A DNA stretch of 36,914 nt. It comes from Candidatus Poribacteria bacterium (lineage in GTDB: Bacteria > Poribacteria > WGA-4E > UBA9662). This document shows, piece by piece, positions 26,853-35,749 of this stretch (positions are counted from its first letter, which is position 1; each line of letters begins with the position of its first letter). The stretch lies in assembly GCA_012963885.1 (NCBI GenBank), contig DTUY01000271.1, positions 1 through 36,914 on the forward strand, in the 5' to 3' direction. The translations under genes and the position numbers were made by a program. Below the pieces are notes generated by a model, which saw only the letters and a list, made by a program, of their open reading frames with translations, had not been told where the DNA came from and did no database searches.

Positions 26853-27146
26853 GTTCTTTCTTAGTACCAAGAATATTGACCTATTTTAAGAACATTAGGG
26901 AGCACCTTCCTAATTGTTCAAATAGGGAATAGTTAAATCCACTAAATGGGGAGCCAATTTAATGTATTTAAGATTAGTTGTCAAGGTTTTATAACCAAAA
27001 TTTATCTAAGTAGAATAGCCAATGGATCTTCAGCTAGCGAGTTGATCGGCCTTACTGTACATTTTTCTGTTAATATAAATTCAGTAGCTTAAAACTCAAG
27101 ATGTCTCAAATGAATGAACGAATCTCTTTTTTTTGATTGAATCGAT

Positions 27147-28868
27147 TTAACGGCCACGATTGAGATATTCCGACAAAATTTTTTTAGCTGCTAGACTATC
27201 TATTTTCTTGAGTGCGTGGGCAGCGGACCAGCGCATCTGGCTGTCTTTATGGTTTAGCACTTCTTGCAGTATTGGCACAGCATCCACCCCAATACTTCCT
27301 AATGCTGAGATAATACCACGACGCACTTCAGCGTTATTATGATCTAATGCTTGTTGCAACTCAGGTATGGCCAGTTTTCCAAATCGACCTAGAACATCTA
27401 TCACGCGAAGCTGCATGACCCGATCTCCATTTTTGAGGGTGCTGATAAGTTGAGGAATTGACGGGTTTCCAATCAGGATCAAAGCATTAACAGCATTATG
27501 ACGAACCCCTTCATGTTCATCTAGCAAACTCTGAATCAGCATTGGGATGGCAGCTTGAGCTGGCTGGCCGATTTGCCCAAGCGCGTGAGCCACACCTAAA
27601 CGAATCCACTCATCCTTATCTGACAGCATCGGAATTAAGCTGGACACTCCAGCCTCAGCCCTAATCCGACCCAGTGCATGGACGGTACTGAGTCGCACCT
27701 CGGTGTTCGAATCATTTAAGGTTCGAATGAGATTCGGCACCGCCATCGTTGCGGATTGGCCAATACCTCCCAATCCGTAGGCAGCATTTGTGCGAATTGC
27801 TTGATCAGAATGGGATAGCAGTTCATTTAGCCTGGGTACCGCGTTTTTCGCTGCTTGGCCAATACCACCTAAAGCATAGGCAGAAAGTCCGCAAATCAAT
27901 TGGTCTGGATCATCCAGTAACTCTATCAGATTAGGCACTGCAACTTCCGCTGAGGCCCCAACCTGACCTAATGCTAATGTCGCACTTAACCTCAATTTCT
28001 GATCTCGGCTCGACAACGTTTGAACTAGTAGGGATATAGCTGTTTCCCCAATCTGTTCCAGTGCCTGTACCGCTTTTTTTCTAACAACAAGATCCGTCTG
28101 CGACATTTCTTCAAGTAACGCAAGACATGCAGGAGGTCCAATTCCTTTCAATGCCACGAGAGTGGCCGCCGTTACTTTTTGATCGTTGCTGTTAAGTGTA
28201 TAGATTAATTTGGGAAGGATTTCGAGAACAGCAGCTTCAGCTTCAGACGACTTAATTTGGCTTAAAGCATACGCTCCCGTTGCCTGTGCCAAGTCATCTC
28301 CTTGTATAAACTGAATTAGGGCAGGAACAACTGTGTCAACTGGTTGACCGATTCTACCCAAGGCAACTGCGGCATTGGCACGAATTTCCTCTCGATCATC
28401 TTTGAGGGCTTGGATTAAGATTGGTGTTACGTTCTGAGCATCCAGTCCCATCGCACCAATGGCAACAATCGTTGCCGCACGGACTCTGAGATAGCTGTCA
28501 TCCAAATGATGATTGACGAGAGTGTTGATCAATCGAGGTAGGATTTGTAATACTGCTGATTTAGCTTGTGCTGTTCCTATTTGACTTAAAGTGTATGCGC
28601 TGGCTGCACGAATCAATCCATCTTTATCTTCTAATGCTTGAATCAAAACAGGGACAGCAGCTACGACAGGTGGATCAATGCGACTAAGGGTATAGGTAGC
28701 CTCAATACGAGCTTGGATACTTCCTGATTTAAGTTGTTGGACCAGTTCTCCAATTGAAGAAGGTTCAAGGTCGGTGACAGAATTCTGACTGTGAGTAGCC
28801 AGAGAAGCCCCCAGCCATAGAAGGACTAAAACCAACATCAACCACGCGATACGTTTGACCGTTTTCAC
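27147..28868 (-). CDS. Exported HEAT/PBS-lyase repeat protein
   Basis: Protein of 573 residues beginning at a GTG with a typical signal peptide (MKTVKRIAWLMLVLVLLWLG). The rest is about 14 HEAT repeats of 35-40 residues. Examples are AVPVLIQALEDKDGLIRAAS followed by AYTLSQIG, and AVPNLIELLDDPDQLICGLS followed by AYALGGIG. The solenoid is almost perfect to the C-terminus, where repeats become shorter. Such proteins act as scaffolds or binding surfaces; no catalytic motif is present. It stands alone, preceded by 557 bp without genes. A decayed gene of the same type begins at 2917. Confidence 0.9.
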   Translation of the reverse strand: MKTVKRIAWLMLVLVLLWLGASLATHSQNSVTDLEPSSIGELVQQLKSGSIQARIEATYTLSRIDPPVVAAVPVLIQALEDKDGLIRAASAYTLSQIGTAQAKSAVLQILPRLINTLVNHHLDDSYLRVRAATIVAIGAMGLDAQNVTPILIQALKDDREEIRANAAVALGRIGQPVDTVVPALIQFIQGDDLAQATGAYALSQIKSSEAEAAVLEILPKLIYTLNSNDQKVTAATLVALKGIGPPACLALLEEMSQTDLVVRKKAVQALEQIGETAISLLVQTLSSRDQKLRLSATLALGQVGASAEVAVPNLIELLDDPDQLICGLSAYALGGIGQAAKNAVPRLNELLSHSDQAIRTNAAYGLGGIGQSATMAVPNLIRTLNDSNTEVRLSTVHALGRIRAEAGVSSLIPMLSDKDEWIRLGVAHALGQIGQPAQAAIPMLIQSLLDEHEGVRHNAVNALILIGNPSIPQLISTLKNGDRVMQLRVIDVLGRFGKLAIPELQQALDHNNAEVRRGIISALGSIGVDAVPILQEVLNHKDSQMRWSAAHALKKIDSLAAKKILSEYLNRGR

Positions 28869-29364
28869 AGTTTAGCTTTCTTGGGTATTAGACCTGATTA
28901 GAAGACTGGGATAAGTGAAAAGAGTACCATTTACCTGATGAAATTCTCTGGCTAGTTTGCTTCCTTAACGTTGATGGAGCCCCCACCATTTCTTCATCAA
29001 TGTTCAATCAAGAGATCGGTAAGGAGAGTGTGAGCTGATCCAAAAAACTCCCCGTTAGGTTGCAGCACTCACAGGGCAAAGGAGTCTTCCTTGCAGTAAG
29101 AATCTATACATTACCCTATAATCCAATTTTAATTAGACAACCACTGTTGGGTTCGACAAATTAGTGGATTGGTGTATGCTACAAGGATTTTGGTTGGTCT
29201 TGAGTGATTACTCCAGGGGAAAACTTGTAGTTCTGACAGCAACGGTTGCATTGTCCAGAACCTAGATCTCTGATGGGCTAAAGATAAACCCTATACCATC
29301 TAGGGAATCCTAGTCTGAGTAGAGCCTCTTGTCCCCGGGCATGGATAGACTTGGATTTCTGACA
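28869..29364. other. Gene-free stretch between HEAT and LamG genes
   Basis: No convincing reading frame was found in either direction. TATTAGACCT at 28886-28895 resembles the start of the element ends seen at 53 and 1071, but too weakly to call. The stretch also holds a nested hairpin at 29230-29261. It may contain old insertion-sequence debris and the promoter of the HEAT gene. Confidence 0.4.
29230..29261. repeat. Nested two-part hairpin
   Basis: The outer arms GTTCTG (29230-29235) and CAGAAC (29256-29261) pair, and inside them GCAAC (29239-29243) pairs with GTTGC (29245-29249) around one base. It could be a structured RNA fragment, an attachment-like site or insertion-sequence debris. No poly-T follows. 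Confidence 0.35.
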
Positions 29365-29406
29365 ATTGTGGTGAAGATTCATACGATAAAGAATCTTCAC
29401 CACAAT
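29365..29406 (-). terminator. Hairpin terminator after the LamG gene
   Basis: ATTGTGGTGAAGATTC (29365-29380) and its exact reverse complement (29391-29406) form a 16-bp perfect stem with a 10-nt loop. It starts 19 bp beyond the stop of the minus-strand LamG gene at 29426. There is no run of T after it, so it may stabilise the mRNA 3' end instead of stopping transcription by itself. Confidence 0.55.
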
Positions 29407-29425
29407 CTAGCCAGTAAGAAAAGAC

Positions 29426-30202
29426 CTATTTCTTGAGGTGTGCCCATGTGGTTGCTAGTTTGCCTTTGGGATCAACGGCAAAAAAGACCCCATTTTCCAT
29501 ATCGGACTTGATTTCATCCAGATCTAGCGCTCGATCGTAAATTGCCACTTCGTCAATTTTACCGAACATCGATGGCAATCCGGTTTGTGCTTGACCAACA
29601 TGAAACGCAATGTCCTGGCTGGCGATGTCATTTTTAAAATCCTTAGACGTGTCGAATTTGCCATCTATATATTGTTTAATGACTTTCCCATCGTAGGTAG
29701 AAACAACATGATGCCATTCTTCTAATCCAGGCTCAATTTTCTGTATATTCCGTGTTCCTTGCCAACCTGGAAGACCAATCCAAGTTTCAATTTTTGCATT
29801 CCCACCGAAGCCGCTCCATTGCATACAGTATCCACCTGCGTTCCCAGCTGTTCTTCGTCCCATTACATTAGAATCATTCTGATGCTCAAGAGGATAAATC
29901 CAAGCTGCCATGGTGATTTCTTTGGTAATATCAAGTTCATCAGCAGCGTCGACTACAATCTTACAATTCGCATCTGACATTTCAATAGCACCACCAAATT
30001 TCCCGTCTTTAACAAGTTTGGCTTTTCCCATTAGTAAGCCTTCGAGTTTGCTTTTACTCTGATCCTTCACCTTATCTCCTACATCGTCATCAAATGTGAA
30101 ATACAGTTTTAGCGCAGGATCGTCATTAAGCGCTTGAGTTAATGGAACAATACTGGTTAACAAAACCAATAGTATTAGACTTAGCACAAGTTTATATTTC
30201 AT
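29426..30202 (-). CDS. Secreted LamG-domain protein, tandem copy A
   Basis: Protein of 258 residues with AGGGG before the ATG. A signal peptide (MKYKLVLSLILLVLLTSIVP) is followed by one LamG domain, with LKLYFTFDDDVGDKVKDQ at the start, ITMAAWIYPLEHQNDSN and EEWHHVVSTYDGKVIKQYID in the body, and KIDEVAIYDRALDLDEI at the end. The tail VDPKGKLATTWAHLKK carries the C-terminal GKL-W motif shared with three other LamG proteins in this window. It is about 70 percent identical by eye to the next gene upstream, 88 bp or more away on the same strand. It is probably exported to the surface with unknown ligand. A strong hairpin lies just downstream. Confidence 0.9.
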   Translation of the reverse strand: MKYKLVLSLILLVLLTSIVPLTQALNDDPALKLYFTFDDDVGDKVKDQSKSKLEGLLMGKAKLVKDGKFGGAIEMSDANCKIVVDAADELDITKEITMAAWIYPLEHQNDSNVMGRRTAGNAGGYCMQWSGFGGNAKIETWIGLPGWQGTRNIQKIEPGLEEWHHVVSTYDGKVIKQYIDGKFDTSKDFKNDIASQDIAFHVGQAQTGLPSMFGKIDEVAIYDRALDLDEIKSDMENGVFFAVDPKGKLATTWAHLKK

Positions 30203-30290
30203 GTTTTTCCCCTGATTTACTTAGAAAAATAGATAAAGTTTATCTGGGCAGAATCCCAGAATTTTTTCTTGGGTTTGAATTGCTTCTTTC

Positions 30291-31070
30291 TTATCTCTTA
30301 AGATTTGCCCATGTCGCTGCCAGTTTACCTGTGGGGTCAACGGCAGTTGTACCGACCAAGACTTTTTTCATATCAGTTTTGATTTCCTCTAGGGTCAGTG
30401 CACGTTCATAAATCGCCACTTCGTCAATTTTACCGATCATTGATGGTAATCCAGTCTGCGCTTTACCGATATGGAATTCAACGTCCTGGCTGGCAATTTT
30501 TGCTGCAAACTCCTTAGTTGCATCAAGTTTCCCATCTACATATTGACTAATCACTTTCCCATCGTAGGTGACAGCTACATGATGCCACTGGTTCAACTCG
30601 GGTTCAATTTTCTGTATATTTCGTGTTCCCTGCCAACCTGGCAAACCGATCCAGGTTTCCACCTTGGAGTTTTTACCAAAACCGCTCCACTGTATGCAAT
30701 ACCCACCTGCATTTCCAGCTGTTCTTCGCCCTAAGATGTTGGAATCGTTTTGTTTTTCGGTAGGAAAAATCCAAGCTTCCATCGTAATCGTTTTGGTAAT
30801 ATCAAGTTGAGAAACCGATGGAACTATAACCTGGCTGTCTGCGTCTTCAAGCAGAATCGCACCACCATATTTCCCGTCCTTGACGAATTTGGCTTTTCCT
30901 TTTAGTGTTCCTTTGATTTTGTTTTCACTTTCACCTGTAGTTTCTCCGCCTTTACCCTCATCAAAAGTAAAATACAACATCAGCGCCGGATCATTAAGTG
31001 CCTGGGTTAATGGAGCAATGCTGGTTAATAAAACCAATAATGTCAGAATAGAAGCAACATAATATGTCAT
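30291..31070 (-). CDS. Secreted LamG-domain protein, tandem copy B
   Basis: Protein of 259 residues. The ATG at 31070 (MTYYVASILTLLVLL) has AGGAA eight bases upstream and starts a clean signal peptide; an 18-codon extension is possible but unsupported. The LamG domain has LMLYFTFDEGKGGETTGE, ITMEAWIFPTEKQNDSN, LNQWHHVAVTYDGKVISQYV and KIDEVAIYERALTLEEI. The tail VDPTGKLAATWANLKR ends with the shared C-terminal motif. Blocks such as GRRTAGNAGGYC and TWIGLPGWQGTRNIQKIEP are identical to copy A, which implies a recent tandem duplication. The N-terminal part, between FTFD and the first ITM strand, has diverged most. Confidence 0.9.
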   Translation of the reverse strand: MTYYVASILTLLVLLTSIAPLTQALNDPALMLYFTFDEGKGGETTGESENKIKGTLKGKAKFVKDGKYGGAILLEDADSQVIVPSVSQLDITKTITMEAWIFPTEKQNDSNILGRRTAGNAGGYCIQWSGFGKNSKVETWIGLPGWQGTRNIQKIEPELNQWHHVAVTYDGKVISQYVDGKLDATKEFAAKIASQDVEFHIGKAQTGLPSMIGKIDEVAIYERALTLEEIKTDMKKVLVGTTAVDPTGKLAATWANLKR

Positions 31071-31275
31071 ACTTTGTATTCCTAAATTAATTTTTATTTG
31101 CATCTCTTTAAATTCTAAACTCAAATTAATATATTATACACTCACACAAAGCTGATTACAAAAAACTGTTTGTTTTTTTAGTTGATTATGATTTTCTGCT
31201 TCAATTGAGGTTTATCCATATTTGCAATTCTACCATTCTAGGAATAAAAACGATTCATACAAGATAACTATAGTG

Positions 31276-32064
31276 AAATCCCTACAATTCATGTACTGGT
31301 TATTTTGCTTGATTTTCTGTCTTTGCAGTTTAGGTGTGAAGGCAAAATCCATTTCAATTTCAGAAGAAGAAATGAGTTTAATCGGGAAAAAAATATTTAT
31401 CAATGAATGTGCAGGAAAAGTTGAGAACCTGACATCTTGGAATGTGGGTACGGATTTTGCTTCATTGGGAATTGGTCATTTCATATGGTACCCGTCGGGA
31501 AAAGAAGGACCTTTTGACGAAAAATTTCCTAGTTTTTTGCTTTTTTTGGAACATCGCGGGATAGAATTGCCGGCATGGTTACGGGATCCGTCAGATAGAG
31601 ATTGCCCATGGAAATCTCGTAAAGAGTTCATGCAAGATTTACAAGGTTTGGCAATGAGATCTCTAAGAGAACTGTTGATTGACACTATCGCGTTGCAAGT
31701 CGAATTTATAGTTGAACGTTTACAAGCCGTTTTACCCAAGATATTAGAAAGCGCGTCAAATCCAAATCATATTCGACGGCAGTTTTTCCGTGTTGCTGAG
31801 TCTCCTATGGGATTTTATGCATTAACGGATTACGTCAATTTCAAGGGTGAAGGCGTTTTACGTAGCGAGCGTTACAATGGAGAAGGTTGGGGATTGTTAC
31901 AGGTACTGGAATTGATGTCAGAATTAAATAGTAATGAAGCAGTGCGAGAATTTGTCAAATGTGCCGAGCGCGTCTTAGCCCGAAGGGTTGAAAACGCGCC
32001 TAAAGAACAGGTCTGGCTACCAGGCTGGAGGAACCGGCTTCGGACCTACATTTCAGATCTCTAG
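31276..32064 (+). CDS. Exported protein with a possible lysozyme-like fold
   Basis: About 262 residues from a GTG start (MKSLQFMYWLFCLIFCLCSLG), giving a signal peptide ending near VKA. A TTG at 31222 is the alternative. The conserved-looking block is IFINECAGKVENLTSWNVG, then FASLGIGHFIWYPSGKEGPFDEKFPSF. The pattern E45 ... S-L-G-I-G-H recalls the catalytic Glu and T-I-G-Y-G-H block of phage-type lysozymes, so a muramidase or lytic transglycosylase-like role in the periplasm is a reasonable guess. Similar proteins, annotated as hypothetical, occur in Gammaproteobacteria by my recollection. The C-terminal half is helical, ending ENAPKEQVWLPGWRNRLRTYI. It stands alone between divergent LamG and convergent phosphatase genes. 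Confidence 0.8.
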   Translation, partial: KSLQFMYWLFCLIFCLCSLGVKAKSISISEEEMSLIGKKIFINECAGKVENLTSWNVGTDFASLGIGHFIWYPSGKEGPFDEKFPSFLLFLEHRGIELPAWLRDPSDRDCPWKSRKEFMQDLQGLAMRSLRELLIDTIALQVEFIVERLQAVLPKILESASNPNHIRRQFFRVAESPMGFYALTDYVNFKGEGVLRSERYNGEGWGLLQVLELMSELNSNEAVREFVKCAERVLARRVENAPKEQVWLPGWRNRLRTYISDL

Positions 32065-32146
32065 CGCCTGACTTTCAAAGAATGTAGTTTTTGCTGAAAG
32101 CTAGCAACATCTTAATTCCTCGCTGGGGCAACCGTAATTTGTCCTT

Positions 32147-32638
32147 TTACGTGAGTGCCTTCGGCCGCCATAAATTCTGTAATTCACCTTCAATATCAAC
32201 AGTCAATTGATTCCATTGATCAATGGGCAGCAGAACATGAGCAATGGCTGCTGTTGGCATAAGTTCCATACGTCCTGTCAAAATTGTAACCAATGCTTCG
32301 AGTCCGGGATTATGGCCTATTACCATAACTCTCTGGTAATCATCATTGGTGTCCTGCAGTATGGTGATATATGTTTCTGGCCTCGCATGGTAAAAGGCGG
32401 TTTCTAAGGAGACCTTTTTCTTGTACCCAATAGCTTTGGCGAACAATTTGGCTGTTTTTTTTGCCCGTTTGGCTGTTGAACTGATGATAAGATCGGGGAT
32501 CAAACTCTGTTGACGTAAAAATTTTCCCATACGCGGTGCATCCCGTTTGCCGCGTCTGTTAAGTGGTCGGTCATAATCAGACAAGTCTGGGTTGTTCCAA
32601 CTTGACTTGGCATGACGCAGAATCAGCAGTGTTTTCAT
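32147..32638 (-). CDS. SixA-type histidine phosphatase
   Basis: Protein of 163 residues, typical length for SixA. An AAGGGG site precedes the ATG. The catalytic RHG-like motif is LILRHAKSSWNN (R8, H9), followed by YDRPLNRRGKRDAPRMG. A second catalytic His sits in MVIGHNPGLEALV, and the phosphate-binding Arg region is LIISSTAKRAKKTA. Members of this branch of the histidine phosphatase superfamily remove phosphate from phosphohistidine proteins or small phosphoesters in the cytoplasm. The neighbours give no clue to the target. Immediately downstream on the same strand lies only the convergent exported protein gene. Confidence 0.93.
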   Translation of the reverse strand: MKTLLILRHAKSSWNNPDLSDYDRPLNRRGKRDAPRMGKFLRQQSLIPDLIISSTAKRAKKTAKLFAKAIGYKKKVSLETAFYHARPETYITILQDTNDDYQRVMVIGHNPGLEALVTILTGRMELMPTAAIAHVLLPIDQWNQLTVDIEGELQNLWRPKALT

Positions 32639-32685
32639 TTGACCCCTTTCCTGAACTTTCCGACTAGATTTATCTGAGATTTACT

Positions 32686-32800
32686 AGGTTCTGTTGACAT
32701 TCTAACGTAGCCAGATAAGAGAACTGGTGAGACTCAGAAAGCCGAGATAATACTGGGCTAACTTCTGGAATCGACTGAATATCCGTCGATAGTTTTTTAT
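32686..32800 (-). mobile_element. IS5-type transposase 3' remnant with IS end
   Basis: On the minus strand 32702-32800 reads IKNYRRIFSRFQKLAQYYLG and ends FLSLTSSLIWLR before a TAG. This is the usual end of IS5-family (DDE) transposases, with the YRRI...R-F-x-K-L...Y-L-x-F pattern and a final IWLR. Just after the stop, 32686-32700 reads AGGTTCTGTTGACAT, resembling a terminal inverted repeat. The rest of the transposase is missing; the flagellin remnant starts one base upstream of the homology. It is a truncated relic. Confidence 0.7.
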
Positions 32801-32801
32801 C

Positions 32802-33041
32802 TTAATTGATTGAGCATCCAATTAAGTGCCTTTGCTTGTGTGGATGCTTGTCATAGTGGCGTAATTGCTGGCGATTTGAGAGCGGAGGAATCACCGCCAC
32901 TGCTCCATCGGCTTCAATGTTCCGTGTTTGACTGGTTAGGTTGGACATGATAAATTGCAGTTTGTTCTGCTCAGAACCAATATGGCAGCGTTCTCGGTTG
33001 ACTTCGTCAATAGCGGTGATCGTTGTTCTGGCGATCATCAA
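32802..33041 (-). pseudogene. Second flagellin C-terminal remnant
   Basis: The frame contains ITAIDEVNRERCHIG, then QNKLQFIMSNLTSQTRNIEA, clearly flagellin D1/D0 C-terminal sequence. In this segment 17 of 20 residues match the remnant at 1207-1549. A small deletion in the helix before NRER and the loss of frame after NIEADG mark it as dead. In another frame, pieces like QASTQAKAL may be the last helix. The true homology covers about 32900-33025. An IS5-type transposase tail joins it directly on the downstream side. Confidence 0.72.
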
Positions 33042-33104
33042 CTGATAGGGCGTTGGTTCAGTAAATAAAGTCAGTCTGACATAATAGATCGTATTTTTGG
33101 CGCT

Positions 33105-35492
33105 TTACTCAAGCTTATATACAGCATCTATACCTATCCAGGCAAATCCGCCTTTTTTCAATGCATCATCATCGCTGTCAATAATCATAAGATAAACCTC
33201 ACATCCAATCAAGTCCGAAACATCCCAGAACTTAGTGGCAAATGCATCCTGATTTAGCGGCGAAGCTGTTCTTAAGACTTCGTTGGTCAGGGCATCTTTA
33301 AGCAAACACTGGTTTGGCTTGAGTGGATCGCGGTTCCACCCGTTTAGAGAAAGCCCAATCAAACGCCCGGTAATCGTGAACATATCTGATCTCAGAATTC
33401 CGGTCGCTTCCTCGCCACCCACTAGCGATTCCGCATGAAACTTACCCATTCGGCCCCCTCGCTCTTGGTTAGCTATACCCCAGGCATTACCCTCAACCCG
33501 CCAGCCGTCAAGTGTCCCTGTTTCAAAATCACCATTTGTCACAGCCAGTTTCCCCGTATCATCGTAGTAAAAACTGAATGTTTCCTGAATGTCGCTGCCG
33601 GAGGCAAGATAATATTCTCTTTCGGGATAGAAATCCATCATCAGTTTGTTTTTGACGCCTAGATCGCGAACGTATATGATCTCGCTGTCCAGTTGGGGGG
33701 AGTTCAGCGCCAGCACAGAGCCGTAATATGAGCTGACAAAGACCACAGCATTGCTGATCTTTTCTCTTTTAACCGCTCGCTGGACTTTGGCATTGACACC
33801 CCAGTAGTCATCTGAATACAATTTGACCAACACAGGAACATTGACACAAAGGGCGACACACATGCAAAAGCCAATGGCCAGCGACGAAAAATAGCGCAGA
33901 TCGCCTCTGGATAACTTGGATTGAAACTTCTCCTTCACAATATCAGGTGTATGAATGATCCCCCTGGCGGTCAGCAAAATCAGAGGACAGGTCGATTCAT
34001 ACATAAATCTAGGACCGAAGCACCAGCCTTGATACCAGTAGAAAAAATAGGCAAATGATAAAGAGAACGCCGAAGCGATCAGCAGGTAATCCCACTGGGT
34101 GCACCGTCCGCCGGCAAAGAACAGCATGACGAAAAATGTACTTGGAATACACCATTCGAAGAGGTACTTGTTCAGGGCATTGAAGTTATTCAGGTTCTGG
34201 ATCAGCCCTCTCTTCGGAGTGTGAGGTTCCCCCCAGGCGCTGTGTCCAAAACCTGGATTGTGACCACTGCCCCATAGCACCTCATAGCCGGTAAGCATTG
34301 GATGTCCGTTGGTCAGGTAATTGAAACCAGCCAGAATGCCAACCATTACGAGAAAACCCGCAAGCATGACCGCAAAGCGCAGTATGTAGGCTCTTTTCTT
34401 TGTCAACATCAGGTAAATTGCGTAGAAAGCATAGGGAAGCCCCATACCAATAGCAGTCAAAATTCGGGCATTTAAGCAGATTCCCAGCGAAACACCAGCG
34501 ATCAGTGAGTCACTGAGTTTACCCTTTCTAATCGCTCTAAAGAAAAAAAGAGCGAACAGGGCAGTGAAAAACAGTGATGCATTATGAGAGAAAAATCCCG
34601 AGGACATAATAATAACAAATGGCGAAAACCCTCCCAGCAGCGCGGCTAATCTACCGGTTTTCTCGTCAAAAAACGCTTTGCCGATCAGATAAAAAAGCAC
34701 TACAGAGGCCGAACCCAGCAATGGATTTATCATCCACGGCGCGCCTAGAAGTAAACCGAGCATCAACATGAATGTGTGCCCCGGAGGGTATTCAGAATAC
34801 CATCTTCCGTTGTTAATATTGTGCGTGAAGTCGAAAAATTCCTTGTGTTCATGGGATGGGACGGTCAGGTGCCCCGAGAGAAAAATCTTAGCGTGAAAAA
34901 ATTGATCAATGTTGTCCTGAACATGCGGAACATTCTCAAAGATGAAGTAGGAGCAGAGATTAGTTAATGTGAAGGTAGTGGCAAATACCAGTATGATGAA
35001 GTATGCGGGACGAATATTAAGAAAGGCGTGGCTGACGGTGCTAAAGTATTTTTCAGGCAGCCATCTACGCAGATAAGCAAGGGCAGGATATGTCCCGAAA
35101 AGCACAGACAGTAGCCCCAATGCGGATAGCGTGAGGTACAAGACTATAGGTAAGCCGTTTCTGGTAGGATACAGCGCAAAAATGAACATGGCAAGCGGTA
35201 GTAGGATACTGATAGATCTCCTTGGCGAACGGGTGATCCAGACAAAGTTCCTCCGTCCCGAGGATGAGACACACACCAGCAAGATGAGGAAAAGCAGCAT
35301 AAAAAGGAATATATGCGTCCCAACAGTTGTGACAGACCAGTTGAGTATGGGGATGTTTATAGTGACCTGATGACCTACTTCTCCGGATGTAACAATATTG
35401 GTGGGTTTCCATGGACTACGGTGTGGAATAGTCAGGGCAAGAATTAGAATTCCGGCTAGGAGAAAAAGTAGCCTTAAAAATCTGGTCACCAT
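33105..35492 (-). CDS. GT39-like membrane glycosyltransferase with C-terminal jelly-roll-like domain
   Basis: About 795 residues. The ATG at 35492 (MVTRFLRLLFLLAGILILAL) is chosen; a TTG four codons earlier is equally possible since neither has a clear ribosome site. About 12 membrane helices fill residues 1-580. The luminal/periplasmic loop after the fourth or fifth helix has HAKIFLSGHLTVPSHEHKEF and NNGRWYSEYPPGHTFMLMLG, typical of dolichyl-phosphate-mannose or ArnT-like GT-C enzymes (usually an acidic pair early in the protein plus a YPP motif). The last 150 residues form a soluble domain with NGDFETGTLDGWRVEGNAWG and FAWIGIDAVYKLE, like carbohydrate-binding jelly rolls. It presumably transfers sugars from a lipid carrier to surface glycans. 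The acceptor is unknown. Confidence 0.85.
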   Translation of the reverse strand: MVTRFLRLLFLLAGILILALTIPHRSPWKPTNIVTSGEVGHQVTINIPILNWSVTTVGTHIFLFMLLFLILLVCVSSSGRRNFVWITRSPRRSISILLPLAMFIFALYPTRNGLPIVLYLTLSALGLLSVLFGTYPALAYLRRWLPEKYFSTVSHAFLNIRPAYFIILVFATTFTLTNLCSYFIFENVPHVQDNIDQFFHAKIFLSGHLTVPSHEHKEFFDFTHNINNGRWYSEYPPGHTFMLMLGLLLGAPWMINPLLGSASVVLFYLIGKAFFDEKTGRLAALLGGFSPFVIIMSSGFFSHNASLFFTALFALFFFRAIRKGKLSDSLIAGVSLGICLNARILTAIGMGLPYAFYAIYLMLTKKRAYILRFAVMLAGFLVMVGILAGFNYLTNGHPMLTGYEVLWGSGHNPGFGHSAWGEPHTPKRGLIQNLNNFNALNKYLFEWCIPSTFFVMLFFAGGRCTQWDYLLIASAFSLSFAYFFYWYQGWCFGPRFMYESTCPLILLTARGIIHTPDIVKEKFQSKLSRGDLRYFSSLAIGFCMCVALCVNVPVLVKLYSDDYWGVNAKVQRAVKREKISNAVVFVSSYYGSVLALNSPQLDSEIIYVRDLGVKNKLMMDFYPEREYYLASGSDIQETFSFYYDDTGKLAVTNGDFETGTLDGWRVEGNAWGIANQERGGRMGKFHAESLVGGEEATGILRSDMFTITGRLIGLSLNGWNRDPLKPNQCLLKDALTNEVLRTASPLNQDAFATKFWDVSDLIGCEVYLMIIDSDDDALKKGGFAWIGIDAVYKLE

Positions 35493-35749
35493 AGTATCAG
35501 CCAACTACTCATTGGTATTTTCTAGATCGCCCCGAGAGATCTTGGATCCTAGCCATGATAGCCAGAGCGGGTTCTACCGGAACCTCGGCCCCTTTCAGCT
35601 TCATAAGAACATTTCATATTGTGAAGGATATTTATCGCAAGGTTCAGCTTGATGATCTAGCCTTCAAACTGCTACTGCCAGTTCTTGGCCGTTGCAGCTA
35701 GTCATATTCAAAGTCGCTCAGCGCGGTGGAAGATCTTCCCACTCTCCTT

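Noticed and set aside
27147..28868. Repeat arrays in the HEAT gene as a possible CRISPR
   Set aside because: The repeats are coding, unequal in length and explained by HEAT modules; there are no uniform spacers.
35509..35604. 31-residue minus-strand reading frame starting MKLKGAEVPVEP, just before the glycosyltransferase gene
   Set aside because: No ribosome site and no recognisable family; too short to support without conservation.
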